The translations under genes and the position numbers were made by a program. Of a stretch of DNA of 64,000 nucleotides, positions 9,334 through 17,758 are shown piece by piece (the first letter of the stretch is position 1; every line of letters starts with the position of its first letter). The stretch lies in contig NZ_AUKG01000001.1 of NCBI RefSeq assembly GCF_000424625.1, positions 1,674,001-1,738,000 on the forward strand, given 5' to 3'. The notes under the pieces are model-generated. The model searched no databases and was not told where the DNA came from. It was given only the letters and a program-made list of their open reading frames with translations. Source of the stretch: Conexibacter woesei Iso977N. Lineage in GTDB: Bacteria; Actinomycetota; Thermoleophilia; Solirubrobacterales; Solirubrobacteraceae.

Positions 9334-10358
9334 CAGCGCTCGCCTCCCGGTGCCGCCGTGCTCTGGCGGACGACCAGCTCGGGCGCGACGACGATGCCCT
9401 GCGGCGCGGAGCCGTTCTGCATGTGGTCGAGAAGGAGGGCGAGCGAGCGGCGGCCGATCTCGTCGAAGTCCTGGCGGACGGAGGTCAGCGGCGGCGTGTA
9501 GAACGCGGCCTCGGGGACGTCGTCGAAGCCGACGACGCTGATGTCGGCGGGCGCGGCCAGGCCGCGCTCGTTGATCGCGCGCAGGAGGCCGAGGGCCATC
9601 GGGTCGTTGGCGGCGAAGACCGCGGTGACCGGTTCCCGTTGTTGTAGGAGTCGCTGGCCCAGCTCGTAGCCACAGGACGCCGACCAGTCGCCGATCAGCG
9701 GCTCCGGGGCGGTGATGCCGGCGTCGGCGAGCGTGGCGCGCCAGCCGTCCACGCGCTGGACGGCCTCCATGAAGTCGGTCGGGCCGGCGATGTGGTGGAC
9801 GGTGGCGTGGCCGAGGTCCAGGAGGTGCTGGGTGGCGAGGCGCGCGCCGGCGAGCTGGTCGACCTCGGCCACCGGGATCGCGTCGCCGGGGCCGGCCTCG
9901 GCGGCGACGACGGGGACGCCGGGCGGGAGGTCGCGGAGCGCGTCGGCGGCGGTCTCCTGCGGGGCGATGACGACGATGCCGTCGACGCCGCGGTCGCGGA
10001 GGCGGTCGAGCGCGCCGCGGACCGACTCGCGCGTGAGCGAGCGCAGCGACACGATGATGATGAAGTAGCCCGCGTCGTGGGCGGCGCGCTCGATCCCGAG
10101 GATCGCCGACGCGGGGCCGTAGAGCGTGGTGTCGAACGAGATGACGCCGAGCGTCCTGGTCCGGCCGGTCACCAGCGCGCGGGCCGCGGAGTTGGGGCGG
10201 TAGTCGAGCTCCCTCATCGCCGCGAGGACGCGCTCGCGCGTCTCGGGACGCACGGCGGGGGAGTCGTGCAGGACGCGCGACACCGTCTGGTGGGACACGC
10301 CCGCAAGCTGGGCGACGTCCGACATGACCGCGGAGCGGGGCTTCTCGTTCTGACCCAT
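9333..10358 (-). CDS. LacI-family transcriptional repressor
   Basis: A 341-residue LacI/GalR-family regulator. The HTH (MSDVAQLAGVSHQTVSRVLH) and hinge region (RPNSAARALVTGRTRTLGV) are followed by a periplasmic-binding-protein-like effector domain (DGIVVIAPQ, FAANDPMALGLLRA, SVVGFDDVPEAAFYTPPLTSV). The ATG at 10358 gives an 11-residue lead before the HTH; MSDVAQ at about 10325 is an alternative start. A LacI-type operator 66 nt upstream suggests autoregulation. By position it is the likely arabinose-responsive repressor of the cluster. Confidence 0.92.
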   Translation of the reverse strand: MGQNEKPRSAVMSDVAQLAGVSHQTVSRVLHDSPAVRPETRERVLAAMRELDYRPNSAARALVTGRTRTLGVISFDTTLYGPASAILGIERAAHDAGYFIIIVSLRSLTRESVRGALDRLRDRGVDGIVVIAPQETAADALRDLPPGVPVVAAEAGPGDAIPVAEVDQLAGARLATQHLLDLGHATVHHIAGPTDFMEAVQRVDGWRATLADAGITAPEPLIGDWSASCGYELGQRLLQQREPVTAVFAANDPMALGLLRAINERGLAAPADISVVGFDDVPEAAFYTPPLTSVRQDFDEIGRRSLALLLDHMQNGSAPQGIVVAPELVVRQSTAAPGGER

Positions 10359-10423
10359 GACGCATTCCGGGCAGGCCGAAGCGCGCCGGGACTTGGCGCT
10401 CGCTCCTCCCTTCCGGGAGGCCG

Positions 10424-10439
10424 ATGTTAGCGTTCACAT
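10424..10439. promoter_or_regulatory. LacI-type operator upstream of lacI
   Basis: The 16-mer ATGTTAGCGTTCACAT is an imperfect palindrome with the central CG and half-site pattern (ATGTTAGC / ATGTGAAC) typical of LacI-family operators. It is 66 nt upstream of the lacI start, in the only gap between tetR and lacI, so autorepression and control of the whole regulator message are likely. Confidence 0.6.
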
Positions 10440-10449
10440 TCCTGCGGAG

Positions 10450-11055
10450 TCAACCTCTTTCGGCGCGCGAGGAGGCGCTGGGGGGTGAGTAGGCGGCGAG
10501 CAGCGCGCGGACGGCGTCGACGACGACCTGGCGGCGGTGGGTGCGGCTGCGGCGCTGGGCGGGGCCGTGGTCGGTGGCGTCGGCGCGGGTCCACATCGCG
10601 GCGATCGTCGTGATCAGGGCGAGGAGGTCCTCGGGTGGGAACGTCGCGCTGAGCGTGCCGTCGGCCTGCGCGGCGCGGATGCGGGCGACCTTCGCCTTCG
10701 CCGCTGCGGCGCGGAGGGCGTGGGGTGGGCGGTCGGCGGCGCGCTCCAGGCGGTACCAGGTCGCCAGGCGCGCGATGTCGGCGTCGTCCTCGTAGCGGTC
10801 GAAGAGGCCGGCGGCGTAGCCGGGGAGGTCGGTCGCGTCGAGCGGCGCCTCGTCGGTGGTCGCGGTGACGAGCTGGTCGAAGACCGCGTCGAAGAGGTCG
10901 TCCTTGGAGCCGAAGTAGTGGTAGATCTGCGCCTTGTTGGCCCCGGCGGCGGCGGCGATCCGGTCGACGCGCGCGCCGGCGATCCCGCGCAGCGCGAACT
11001 CCGCCTTGGCGGCGTCGAGGAGGCGCCTCTGGGTGGCCTGCGCATCGCCGGGCAT
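10450..11055 (-). CDS. TetR-family transcriptional regulator
   Basis: A 201-residue TetR-type repressor. The N-terminal HTH spans about residues 5-50: QRRLLDAAKAEFALRGIAGARVDRIAAAAGANKAQIYHYFGSK is family-typical, although split here by reading it in pieces (AKAEFALRG, IAAAAGANKAQIYHYFGSKDDL). The C-terminal ligand domain is variable. I start at ATG 11055; an in-frame TTG at 11076 would add seven residues but would lie inside operator site A. The gene is divergent from the SDR gene, with two matching operators in the shared 106-bp region, so it likely represses both. Confidence 0.88.
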   Translation of the reverse strand: MPGDAQATQRRLLDAAKAEFALRGIAGARVDRIAAAAGANKAQIYHYFGSKDDLFDAVFDQLVTATTDEAPLDATDLPGYAAGLFDRYEDDADIARLATWYRLERAADRPPHALRAAAAKAKVARIRAAQADGTLSATFPPEDLLALITTIAAMWTRADATDHGPAQRRSRTHRRQVVVDAVRALLAAYSPPSASSRAERG

Positions 11056-11076
11056 CGTGCGTCGCAGGGTAGCCAA

Positions 11077-11092
11077 CTAACCGGATGGTTGA
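11077..11092. promoter_or_regulatory. TetR operator site A
   Basis: CTAACCGGATGGTTGA. It shares 12 of 16 positions with the inverted form of site B and overlaps the -35 box of the SDR promoter, 22 nt upstream of the tetR start. Confidence 0.55.
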
Positions 11093-11116
11093 ACGTGACG
11101 CGAGCCGCGCTACAGT
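11089..11116 (+). promoter_or_regulatory. SDR gene promoter
   Basis: TTGAAC (11089-11094) and TACAGT (11111-11116) are separated by 16 nt, a good sigma70-type pair for the SDR gene at 11162. Operator A overlaps the -35 box and operator B starts 6 nt after the -10 box. Confidence 0.55.
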
Positions 11117-11122
11117 GACTGA

Positions 11123-11138
11123 CTAACCACCTAGTTAG
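11123..11138. promoter_or_regulatory. TetR operator site B
   Basis: CTAACCACCTAGTTAG has CTAAC/GTTAG arms. Read on the other strand (CTAACTAGGTGGTTAG) it aligns with site A. Binding here would cover the transcription start expected from the TACAGT box. Confidence 0.55.
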
Positions 11139-11161
11139 CGATCACGTTCGAAAGGCTCCCC

Positions 11162-12037
11162 ATGTCCTCCTCCTCCAAGGTCTTCCTCGTCACCGGCTCC
11201 TCCCGCGGCCTGGGCCGCTCGATCGCCGCGGCGGTCGTCGCCGCCGGCCACCAGCTCGTCGCCACGGCGCGCACGCCGGAGTCGCTCGACGACCTCGTCG
11301 CCCAGGCGCCGGACCGCGTCCGCGCGGTCGCGCTCGACGTCACCGACCCGGACGCCGCGGCCGCCGCGGTCCGGACGGCGGTCGACGCCTTCGGGCGCCT
11401 CGACGTCGTCGTCAACAACGCCGGCTACGCCGACCTCGCGGCGGTCGAGGACGTCACGCTCGACGCCTTCCGCGCGCAGATCGACACCAACCTGCTCGGC
11501 GTCGTCAACGTCACCAAGGCTGCGCTGCCGGTCATGCGCGAGCAGGGCGACGGGCACATCATCCAGGTGTCCTCGGTCGGCGGCCGGATGGCGACTCCGG
11601 GCCTTGGCGCCTACCAGGCGGCGAAGTGGGCGGTCGGCGGGCTGAGCGAGGTGCTGGCCGCCGAGGTCGGCCCGCTCGGCATCAAGGTCACGGTGCTGGA
11701 GCCGGGCGGGATGCGCACCGACTGGGCCGGCTCGTCGATGGCGATCCCGCCGGTCAGCGAGGCCTACAAGAACACCGTCGGCGCCGTCGCCGAGCGCATG
11801 GCCGGCTTCGCGGAGGCCTCGGCCTCGGACCCCGACAAGGTCGCCCAGGTCGTCCTGCAGGTCGCCGACCTCGACGCGCCGCCGGTCCGCCTCCTGATCG
11901 GCAGCGACGCCTACAACTACGGCCGCGCCGCCTGGCAGGCCCGCGTCGACACCGACGCGGAGTGGGAGGCGCTGTCCACCTCCACCGACCACGCCGACGC
12001 GACCGCCGACCAGCTGGACCCGCTCAACCGCGGCTGA
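11162..12037 (+). CDS. short-chain dehydrogenase/reductase
   Basis: A 291-residue classical SDR oxidoreductase with the NAD(P) motif TGSSRGLG (about 11-18), NNAGYADL, the catalytic Ser in VSSVGG and YQAAK as the active-site Tyr/Lys. Arg after TGSS favours NADP(H). The EPGGMRTDWAGSS region follows the pattern of the SDR subgroup often annotated as oxidoreductases under TetR control. It is divergent from tetR and almost certainly its target; the natural substrate is unknown. AAAGG precedes the ATG. Confidence 0.9.
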   Translation: MSSSSKVFLVTGSSRGLGRSIAAAVVAAGHQLVATARTPESLDDLVAQAPDRVRAVALDVTDPDAAAAAVRTAVDAFGRLDVVVNNAGYADLAAVEDVTLDAFRAQIDTNLLGVVNVTKAALPVMREQGDGHIIQVSSVGGRMATPGLGAYQAAKWAVGGLSEVLAAEVGPLGIKVTVLEPGGMRTDWAGSSMAIPPVSEAYKNTVGAVAERMAGFAEASASDPDKVAQVVLQVADLDAPPVRLLIGSDAYNYGRAAWQARVDTDAEWEALSTSTDHADATADQLDPLNRG

Positions 12038-12109
12038 GTCACGACGGGGCGGAGCGGGGCGGGCGGCGGCAGCGCAACCTTCGCCCCTCCGCGCGCGTTT
12101 GCGAGGTCG

Positions 12110-13474
12110 ATGACCTTGCGCGCACGCTTCGTCCTGCCGATCGCCGCCGCACTCGCGGCCGCCGCCCTCCCGGGCGCGGTCGCGGCGGCGACCCTGCAGC
12201 CCGCCCAGCTGATCGGCTCCGGCACGACGCTCGAGACCGCCGCGGCCGCGGGCGACCACGGGACGTTCGCGTTCGTCGTCCGGCGCCAGGACGGCATCGA
12301 GGCGGCGGTCCGGCGCGGCGTCGGCGCGCCCTGGCAGCGGCGGGTGCTCGACAGCGGCCTGAAGTTCGGCGACGACCGCGAGCCGCAGGTCGTCCTCGGC
12401 GGCGACGGCACCGCGACCGCCGTCTACACGGCCGGAGGCCGCCACCCGCAGCTGATGCTCGCCCGCGCGCCCGCCGGGCAGGGCTTCGGCCCCGCGCACG
12501 CGATCGCGCCGGTGACGGGCGCCGCGCGCCCGCGCCTCCTCGCGCTCACCGGCAGCCGCGCGCTGCTGCTCTACGTCGCGCGCCGGATCGTCCGCAGGGG
12601 CAGGTACCTGATGGGCTCCAGCGACGAGAGCGTGTACGCGCTGACGATCGACCACCGCGGCCACGCGTCCAGGCCGCGCGACCTCGGGATCCGCGGCGCC
12701 GAGATCGCGATCGCGCCCGAGGCGGGCGGCGCCGTGCTCACCTACCTCGTCGGCCACGCGGTCTGCAGCCAGCGCAACGGCGGCAGCTGCCGGCCGCGCG
12801 AGCAGCGCCTCGTCCTCGTCGGCCCCGACGGCAAGTTGCAGGGCGCGCCGCTGACCGTCACGCGCAGCTCCGGCGACACGCAGCATCCGCCGCGCGTGTT
12901 CGCCACCGGCGGGGCCGTCGTCGCCGCGTGGGTCCGCCACTCCTACGATCCCGCTCACCCGCCGGCCGCGTTCACCCGCACGTTCGACCTCTCCGCGCGC
13001 CGCCTGCACCCGACCGGCGTCGCGCGTCCGTTCCCGGTCTATGGCGGCATCGGCAGCAACACGCCGTCGGTGACGTCCACGCACGACGGCGGCCTCGTCG
13101 GCGCGGGCGTCGTGCCGCCGGGCGAGGCGGCGTTCGCCGCGACCGCGTCCGGCGACAGCGCCGGACCGTGGACGAACGCGCCGGAGCGCCTCGGCTCGCC
13201 CGGCGGCTGGACCACCGTCCCGCGCCTGGTGACCGCGCGCGACGGCGCGACGCTCGGCGTCTTCGCCCGCTCGATCGTCCGTCCGGGGCCCTCCGCCTAC
13301 GACGTCGTCCTGGCCCGCCGCACCGGCCCCGGCACGACGACCCAGACCACCCTCGGCGACACGCTGGCGACCAACGACGCCGGCGGCCTCGCCTTCGCCC
13401 AAGCCCCCGAAGGCGGCCTGATCGTCACCTGGCCAGATGCCCGCGGCGGCGTCTCGGTCGCGACCTCGAACTAG
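12110..13474 (+). CDS. secreted protein of unknown function, possible beta-propeller
   Basis: A 454-residue protein with a signal peptide (residues 1-26, MTLRARFVLPIAAALAAAALPGAVAAA) and no recognised enzyme motif. It shows repeated blocks of the type 'short strand - variable turn - short strand' (GTFAFVVRRQDG, TATAVYTAGGRHPQLMLARA, AVVAAWVRHSYDP, GLIVTWPDARGG), which resemble BNR or PD40-like propeller blades, but I cannot count blades with confidence. GAGG precedes the ATG. Its stop overlaps the convergent PhoX gene stop in CTAG, so no terminator separates them. It follows the SDR gene by 72 nt. Confidence 0.75.
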   Translation: MTLRARFVLPIAAALAAAALPGAVAAATLQPAQLIGSGTTLETAAAAGDHGTFAFVVRRQDGIEAAVRRGVGAPWQRRVLDSGLKFGDDREPQVVLGGDGTATAVYTAGGRHPQLMLARAPAGQGFGPAHAIAPVTGAARPRLLALTGSRALLLYVARRIVRRGRYLMGSSDESVYALTIDHRGHASRPRDLGIRGAEIAIAPEAGGAVLTYLVGHAVCSQRNGGSCRPREQRLVLVGPDGKLQGAPLTVTRSSGDTQHPPRVFATGGAVVAAWVRHSYDPAHPPAAFTRTFDLSARRLHPTGVARPFPVYGGIGSNTPSVTSTHDGGLVGAGVVPPGEAAFAATASGDSAGPWTNAPERLGSPGGWTTVPRLVTARDGATLGVFARSIVRPGPSAYDVVLARRTGPGTTTQTTLGDTLATNDAGGLAFAQAPEGGLIVTWPDARGGVSVATSN

Positions 13475-14919
13475 AGCCAGCCCTTGTCCCAGGGGCCGGT
13501 GATGGCGAACGTCTCGCCCGGGTACTGGAGGTGGACGAAGAGCCATTGGCCGTCGGGTGAGTAGGTGCAGCCCGACCACTCCGAGCGGCCGGTCCAGCCC
13601 TTGGCCTCGTCCTCCCACTTGTGGAGGTCCAGCGGTGTGTCGTTGCGGGCGAACGTCGCGATCTCGCCTGCGGGCGTCAGGCAGCGGATGAAGTTCGTGC
13701 CGCCGTTCACGTCCTCGCCGTCGCCGTCTTCGCCGACGACCACCCCGCCGCGGGGCGAGACGACCAGCGAGTCCGGCTGGTCGAGCACGTGCCCGGAGTG
13801 CGACTCGAACAACAGCGTCAAGTGCCCCTTCTTGGTCCCGGACGGCGTGTAGCGCCAGATCTGGCCCTTGCCGTCGTCGCCCGCCTCGCTGGCCACGAAG
13901 TACACCGAGCCGCGGGACCAGTGCGCGCCCTCCAGCCCGTAGAAGCGCGCGGCGCCGAGCGCGCGGCCCTGCTGGTAGACGGCGTCCGGGTGCCTGTCGG
14001 CGTGCTCGGGGTCCGGGTCCTTGATCGGGACCCACTCGCACTTCAGCGTCGTCCCAACCTTCTGACCACTCGCGGTGTTGTAGCCGGAGCGCCCCTGGAC
14101 GGCGAGCATCTCCAGCCGGCCGCCACGGTGCAGCCTGCCGTGGGTGTGCGGGATGAAGCGGTAGAAGCCGTCGCCGGGATCGCCGTTGTCCTCGGTCATG
14201 TAGATGACGCCGGTCCTGGGATCGATCACGCACGCCTCGTGCTCGAAGCGCCCCATCGCCTTGATCGGGACCGGGTCGACCGGCGCCCTCGCGCCCAGCG
14301 GCACCTCGAAGACGTAGCCGTGCGGCTTCTCGAAGCCGTCGTCGGGGCCGACCGTCGACTCCTCGCACGACAGCCACGAGCCCCACGGCATCTTGCCGCC
14401 GTTGCAGTTGTTGTCGGTGCCGTTGAGCACGAGCGAGGACCCCAACAACCTGCCCGACCTGGTGTCGAACAGCGACGTCGTCACGCCGCCCTGCGCGACG
14501 CGGTCGTAGGCCTTGCGCCTGCCCAGCGCGCGGCCCGGGTCGTAGCCCTCGTGGTTGCGGATCAGCGTGACGCGCCCACCGCCCGCGTCGTGCGTGGTCG
14601 TGCCGTCGTGGAAGCGCGGGGTCGGCAGCCCGTCGCTCATCCTCGTCCCGGCCTTGCCGAACCGCTCGACGTAGAAGCCCTCCGGGAGCGAGAACCCGAC
14701 GTCGAGGTACGGGCTGATCGGCCCATAGCCGGGCTTGTCGCCCGCGCCCGCCGCCGCGCGCCGCAGCGTCCGGGCGACCGCGTCGTCGGCACCGGTCGCG
14801 GCCAGCACCTGCGCGGCGACCGACGCGCCGGCGACGAGCTTCGCACCACCCCGCAGCACCTCGCGCCGCGTCGTCGCGCGGGCCTCGTCGTGTCCTTCAG
14901 GCAGCCTGATGTTCGCCAT
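13471..14919 (-). CDS. PhoX-like phosphatase (DUF839), Tat-exported
   Basis: A 482-residue member of the PhoX/DUF839 family of calcium-dependent extracellular alkaline phosphatases. A twin-arginine leader is present (TTRREVLRGG then a hydrophobic stretch). Family hallmarks are TLIRNHEGYDPG, LNGTDNNCNGGKMPWGSWLSCEE (shown in two overlapping parts: NNCNGGKMPWG and WLSCEESTVG), GRFEHEACVID and MTEDNGDPGDGFYRFIPH. It releases phosphate from organic phosphate outside the cell if it behaves like the family. Upstream 104 bp are shared with the divergent gene at 15024; no PHO box was recognised. Confidence 0.85.
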   Translation of the reverse strand: MANIRLPEGHDEARATTRREVLRGGAKLVAGASVAAQVLAATGADDAVARTLRRAAAGAGDKPGYGPISPYLDVGFSLPEGFYVERFGKAGTRMSDGLPTPRFHDGTTTHDAGGGRVTLIRNHEGYDPGRALGRRKAYDRVAQGGVTTSLFDTRSGRLLGSSLVLNGTDNNCNGGKMPWGSWLSCEESTVGPDDGFEKPHGYVFEVPLGARAPVDPVPIKAMGRFEHEACVIDPRTGVIYMTEDNGDPGDGFYRFIPHTHGRLHRGGRLEMLAVQGRSGYNTASGQKVGTTLKCEWVPIKDPDPEHADRHPDAVYQQGRALGAARFYGLEGAHWSRGSVYFVASEAGDDGKGQIWRYTPSGTKKGHLTLLFESHSGHVLDQPDSLVVSPRGGVVVGEDGDGEDVNGGTNFIRCLTPAGEIATFARNDTPLDLHKWEDEAKGWTGRSEWSGCTYSPDGQWLFVHLQYPGETFAITGPWDKGWL

Positions 14920-15023
14920 GTGCGGCGGGTTGTACGCCTGCGGACATCACGTTGGTGTTGCCGCTCGGTGAACGATGGGTACGTCCCCGCCCGCGCGGGT
15001 CCACCGGTGACGAAAGGGAAGCA

Positions 15024-16778
15024 ATGCGGCGGCGTGGGATCGGGATGGCGGTGGCGGTGCTCGCGGCAGCGCTGCTCGGCAGCGGCACGGCGGCCGCGGC
15101 GGACGGCGACGGCCTCCAGCTCGCGGGGCCACAGGACGCGATCGCGTGGTTCAGCGACTCGGGCGACCTGCTCAACCAAGGCCACGCCGGGGCGTTCCTC
15201 TGGCGCGGGACCGACTCCACCATCAAGCTCGAGCACGCCGGGGACGGTGTCGCGGTGTCGATCGGGACCGACGGCACGAACGACTTCCACCACTTCGAGC
15301 TCCAGCCCCCGCCCGGCACCGCGCTCAGGCCCGGCGCCTATCCCGACGCCTCCGAGGTGGGCTATCAGCGTCCGGGCGAACCGGGCCTCGAGGTCAAGGC
15401 CAACGATCAGAGCTGCGGCGGCACCAGCGAGTTCGAGGTGCGCGACATCGCATGGGACGCCGGCGGGCAGCCGACGCGGCTGTGGGCGGTCTTCGCCCAG
15501 TCCTGCGGCGGCAGCGGCCTCGCGGCGCACTGGGGCGAGATCCGGCTCGGTGAGCCGGAGACCGCGGCGCCGATCGTGGTCCCGAGCGTCGTGCGCTGGC
15601 CCGAGGCCGACCTCGGCGCCGGGCACAGCACGGTGCCGGCGACCGTGATCGCGGGCACGCAGGGCACCACCGTCGAGAACACGAGCTTGAGCGGTGCGCA
15701 GGCGAGCGACTACGCGATCTCCACCGACGACTGCGCCGGCAGGACGCTGGCGCCGAACGCGACCTGCCCGGTTCAGGTCGGCTTCGTGCCCGCGGTCTCG
15801 GGCACGCGGCAGGCGACGCTCGGGATCGGCACGAGCGCGGGGACCCTCACCGCGGCACTGCAAGGCTGGACCTACGGCGGGACCACCCGCCTGCACATCA
15901 CCGGCGACCCGGACGACTGGATCACCCAGGGCGGGACCTATGACCTGACGCCGGCCAACGCCAGGTTCGCCGTCATGGACAACGACGCCCGTGGCCTTCG
16001 GATCGGCGTCGGCACCCCCGCCGGCGACTGGACCGTCACGGTCGGGGCGGCGAGGAACGCGACCCTCGTCGCGCCGATGACCTACGACGCGACCACGGAC
16101 GACACGGGGCCGGTGCTCGACGTCACCGCTCCCGGACGGGGCTGCGGAGCGGGCGGCGAGGGCACGTTCACGATGGACGAGCTGCGCTACCGGCCCGCGC
16201 AGCCACTGGCCGCCGGGGTGGGGCTGTCGTTCACCCAGAACTGCCAAGGGGAAGCGGCCGCGGCGCACGGGACCCTCGAGTTCCGCGCCGGGGACACGAC
16301 GACGCCCGCGCCATGGATGGCGGCGGCCGCGGTTCCGGGCGCGGTCGGGGGTGGGAGCGACGCGGACGGGAGCGGCGGCGGGGCGCCGGCCGGTGGCGCG
16401 GCGCTCTCCGGTGCCGGGGCACCCGCGGCGCCCGTGGTGCCCGTGAGGGCGAGGAAGGCCGCGCCGCTGCTCAAGTTCCTGGGGTTGGTCGGCAAGGGCG
16501 CGCGGACGCTGCGCTTCAGCTCCCGCCTCCCGCGCGCCGGGACGCTGACCGCGCGCGTGACCGTGAAGCTGCACGGCAGGACGCTGCGGCTCGGCGACGG
16601 GCGCGTGACGACGACGCGTGCCGCGACCAAGACCATGAACATCGGCCTGCGCAAGGCCGTGTTGAAGGCCCTGGCCCACGTGCACAGCGCGCCGCTGACC
16701 GCGACCGTGACCTGGCGCCCCAAGGGGGCCAAGGCCATCAGGTCGCAGGCGACCGGCGTGCTGCGGCTGCGCCGCTAG
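15024..16778 (+). CDS. secreted multidomain protein with a choice-of-anchor D-like domain and a duplicated domain
   Basis: A 584-residue exported protein. The ATG at 15024 follows AAAGGGAA and starts a signal peptide (MRRRGIGMAVAVLAAALLGS, cleavage near AAAA/DGDG). A first domain of about 150 residues ends with WAVFAQSCGGSGLAAHWGEI; after a linker domain of the choice-of-anchor D type (SDYAISTDDCAGRTLAPNATCPVQVGF), a second domain ends with LSFTQNCQGEAAAAHGTLEF. The two end segments and the preceding Cys-containing blocks are clearly related, so the outer domain is duplicated. The C-terminal 120 residues are basic and resemble a third beta-rich module. Its function is unknown; binding or adhesion is a guess. 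Confidence 0.7.
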   Translation: MRRRGIGMAVAVLAAALLGSGTAAAADGDGLQLAGPQDAIAWFSDSGDLLNQGHAGAFLWRGTDSTIKLEHAGDGVAVSIGTDGTNDFHHFELQPPPGTALRPGAYPDASEVGYQRPGEPGLEVKANDQSCGGTSEFEVRDIAWDAGGQPTRLWAVFAQSCGGSGLAAHWGEIRLGEPETAAPIVVPSVVRWPEADLGAGHSTVPATVIAGTQGTTVENTSLSGAQASDYAISTDDCAGRTLAPNATCPVQVGFVPAVSGTRQATLGIGTSAGTLTAALQGWTYGGTTRLHITGDPDDWITQGGTYDLTPANARFAVMDNDARGLRIGVGTPAGDWTVTVGAARNATLVAPMTYDATTDDTGPVLDVTAPGRGCGAGGEGTFTMDELRYRPAQPLAAGVGLSFTQNCQGEAAAAHGTLEFRAGDTTTPAPWMAAAAVPGAVGGGSDADGSGGGAPAGGAALSGAGAPAAPVVPVRARKAAPLLKFLGLVGKGARTLRFSSRLPRAGTLTARVTVKLHGRTLRLGDGRVTTTRAATKTMNIGLRKAVLKALAHVHSAPLTATVTWRPKGAKAIRSQATGVLRLRR

Positions 16779-16783
16779 CGCCG

Positions 16784-17758
16784 CTAGGGCAGGCGGCCGA
16801 CGCGCGGGATCGAGAGCATCCCGGCGCCGAGCAGGAGGATCAGGGCCGCTGCGGCGAAGGCCGAGGTGACCTCGCGCTGCTCGTGCTTGGTCGCCAGGCG
16901 CGAGCCGAGCGTGGAGTAGATCGAGCGCAGCTGGCCCGCGTCGCCGGACGTGAACGCGCGGCCGCCGGAGACGTCGGCGATCTGCCTCAGCGTCTCGGGA
17001 TCGGGCGGGACCGCGATCGGTGGCGACAGCGGCGAGACCGGGTTCGGGATCGTCGCGTCGGCGGTCCCGAGCGCGACCGTGTAGATCGGGATCCGCAGCT
17101 TCTTGGCGATCTGCGCGACGCCGACCGGGTCGCGGCCGGTCGTCGTCTTGCCGTCGGACAGCAGCACGATCGCCGAGGCCGGCTTGGCGCTCCTGCCGTT
17201 GGGCGCGAGCGTGTCGAGCGCGACCTGCAGCGCCTCGCCGGTCGCCGTCGCGCCGACGGCGTCCTGGGCCTCGATCGTCTGGCGCACGCGCGTGCGGTCG
17301 GTCGTCGGCGCCAGCGTGCCGTCCGGGCCGTCGGAGTAGGCAACCACACCAACTCGGGTCGCCTTGGGCAGCTTGTCCAGGAACGTCTCGGCCGCGGCCT
17401 CGGCGGCGCTCAGCCGGTCCGGCTCGACGTCGGTGGCGCTCATCGAGCCCGAGTGGTCGGTGACCAGGACGATCGACGCGCCCTCGACCGGCACGGCGAC
17501 CGTGCGCTGCGGCCTGGCGAGCGCGAACGCCAGCGCGGCGATCGCGGCCAGCGCCAGCGCGGTCGGGACGTGGCGGCGCCACGGCGCCGCCGCGCCCGCG
17601 GCGAGCGCCAGCGACGCGGCCGCCGGGAAGCGCACCGCGTAGGCGGTCCGGCGCCGGCGCGCGCCGTAGAGCAACAACAACGCCAGCGGGATCGCCAGCA
17701 GCGCGAGCAGCCAGAGGGGCGTGGCGAACGACAGCGCGAGTGGCGTGGCGGTGGTCAT
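16784..17758 (-). CDS. BatA-like membrane protein with VWA domain (second copy)
   Basis: A 324-residue protein with two N-terminal hydrophobic segments (about 9-30 and 62-85), a von Willebrand A domain with the metal-ion site DHSGSMSATD and a C-terminal transmembrane helix (FAAAALILLLGAGML). This is the BatA/BatB layout found next to MoxR ATPases. It starts inside the DUF58 stop (ATGA). It is a paralogue of the VWA protein at 19762-20733 with the same architecture; this copy has Ser-His in place of Val-Ser around the first Asp (TDHSGSM versus TDVSGSM), which keeps the DxSxS pattern. Likely a scaffold acted on by MoxR. Confidence 0.87.
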   Translation of the reverse strand: MTTATPLALSFATPLWLLALLAIPLALLLLYGARRRRTAYAVRFPAAASLALAAGAAAPWRRHVPTALALAAIAALAFALARPQRTVAVPVEGASIVLVTDHSGSMSATDVEPDRLSAAEAAAETFLDKLPKATRVGVVAYSDGPDGTLAPTTDRTRVRQTIEAQDAVGATATGEALQVALDTLAPNGRSAKPASAIVLLSDGKTTTGRDPVGVAQIAKKLRIPIYTVALGTADATIPNPVSPLSPPIAVPPDPETLRQIADVSGGRAFTSGDAGQLRSIYSTLGSRLATKHEQREVTSAFAAAALILLLGAGMLSIPRVGRLP

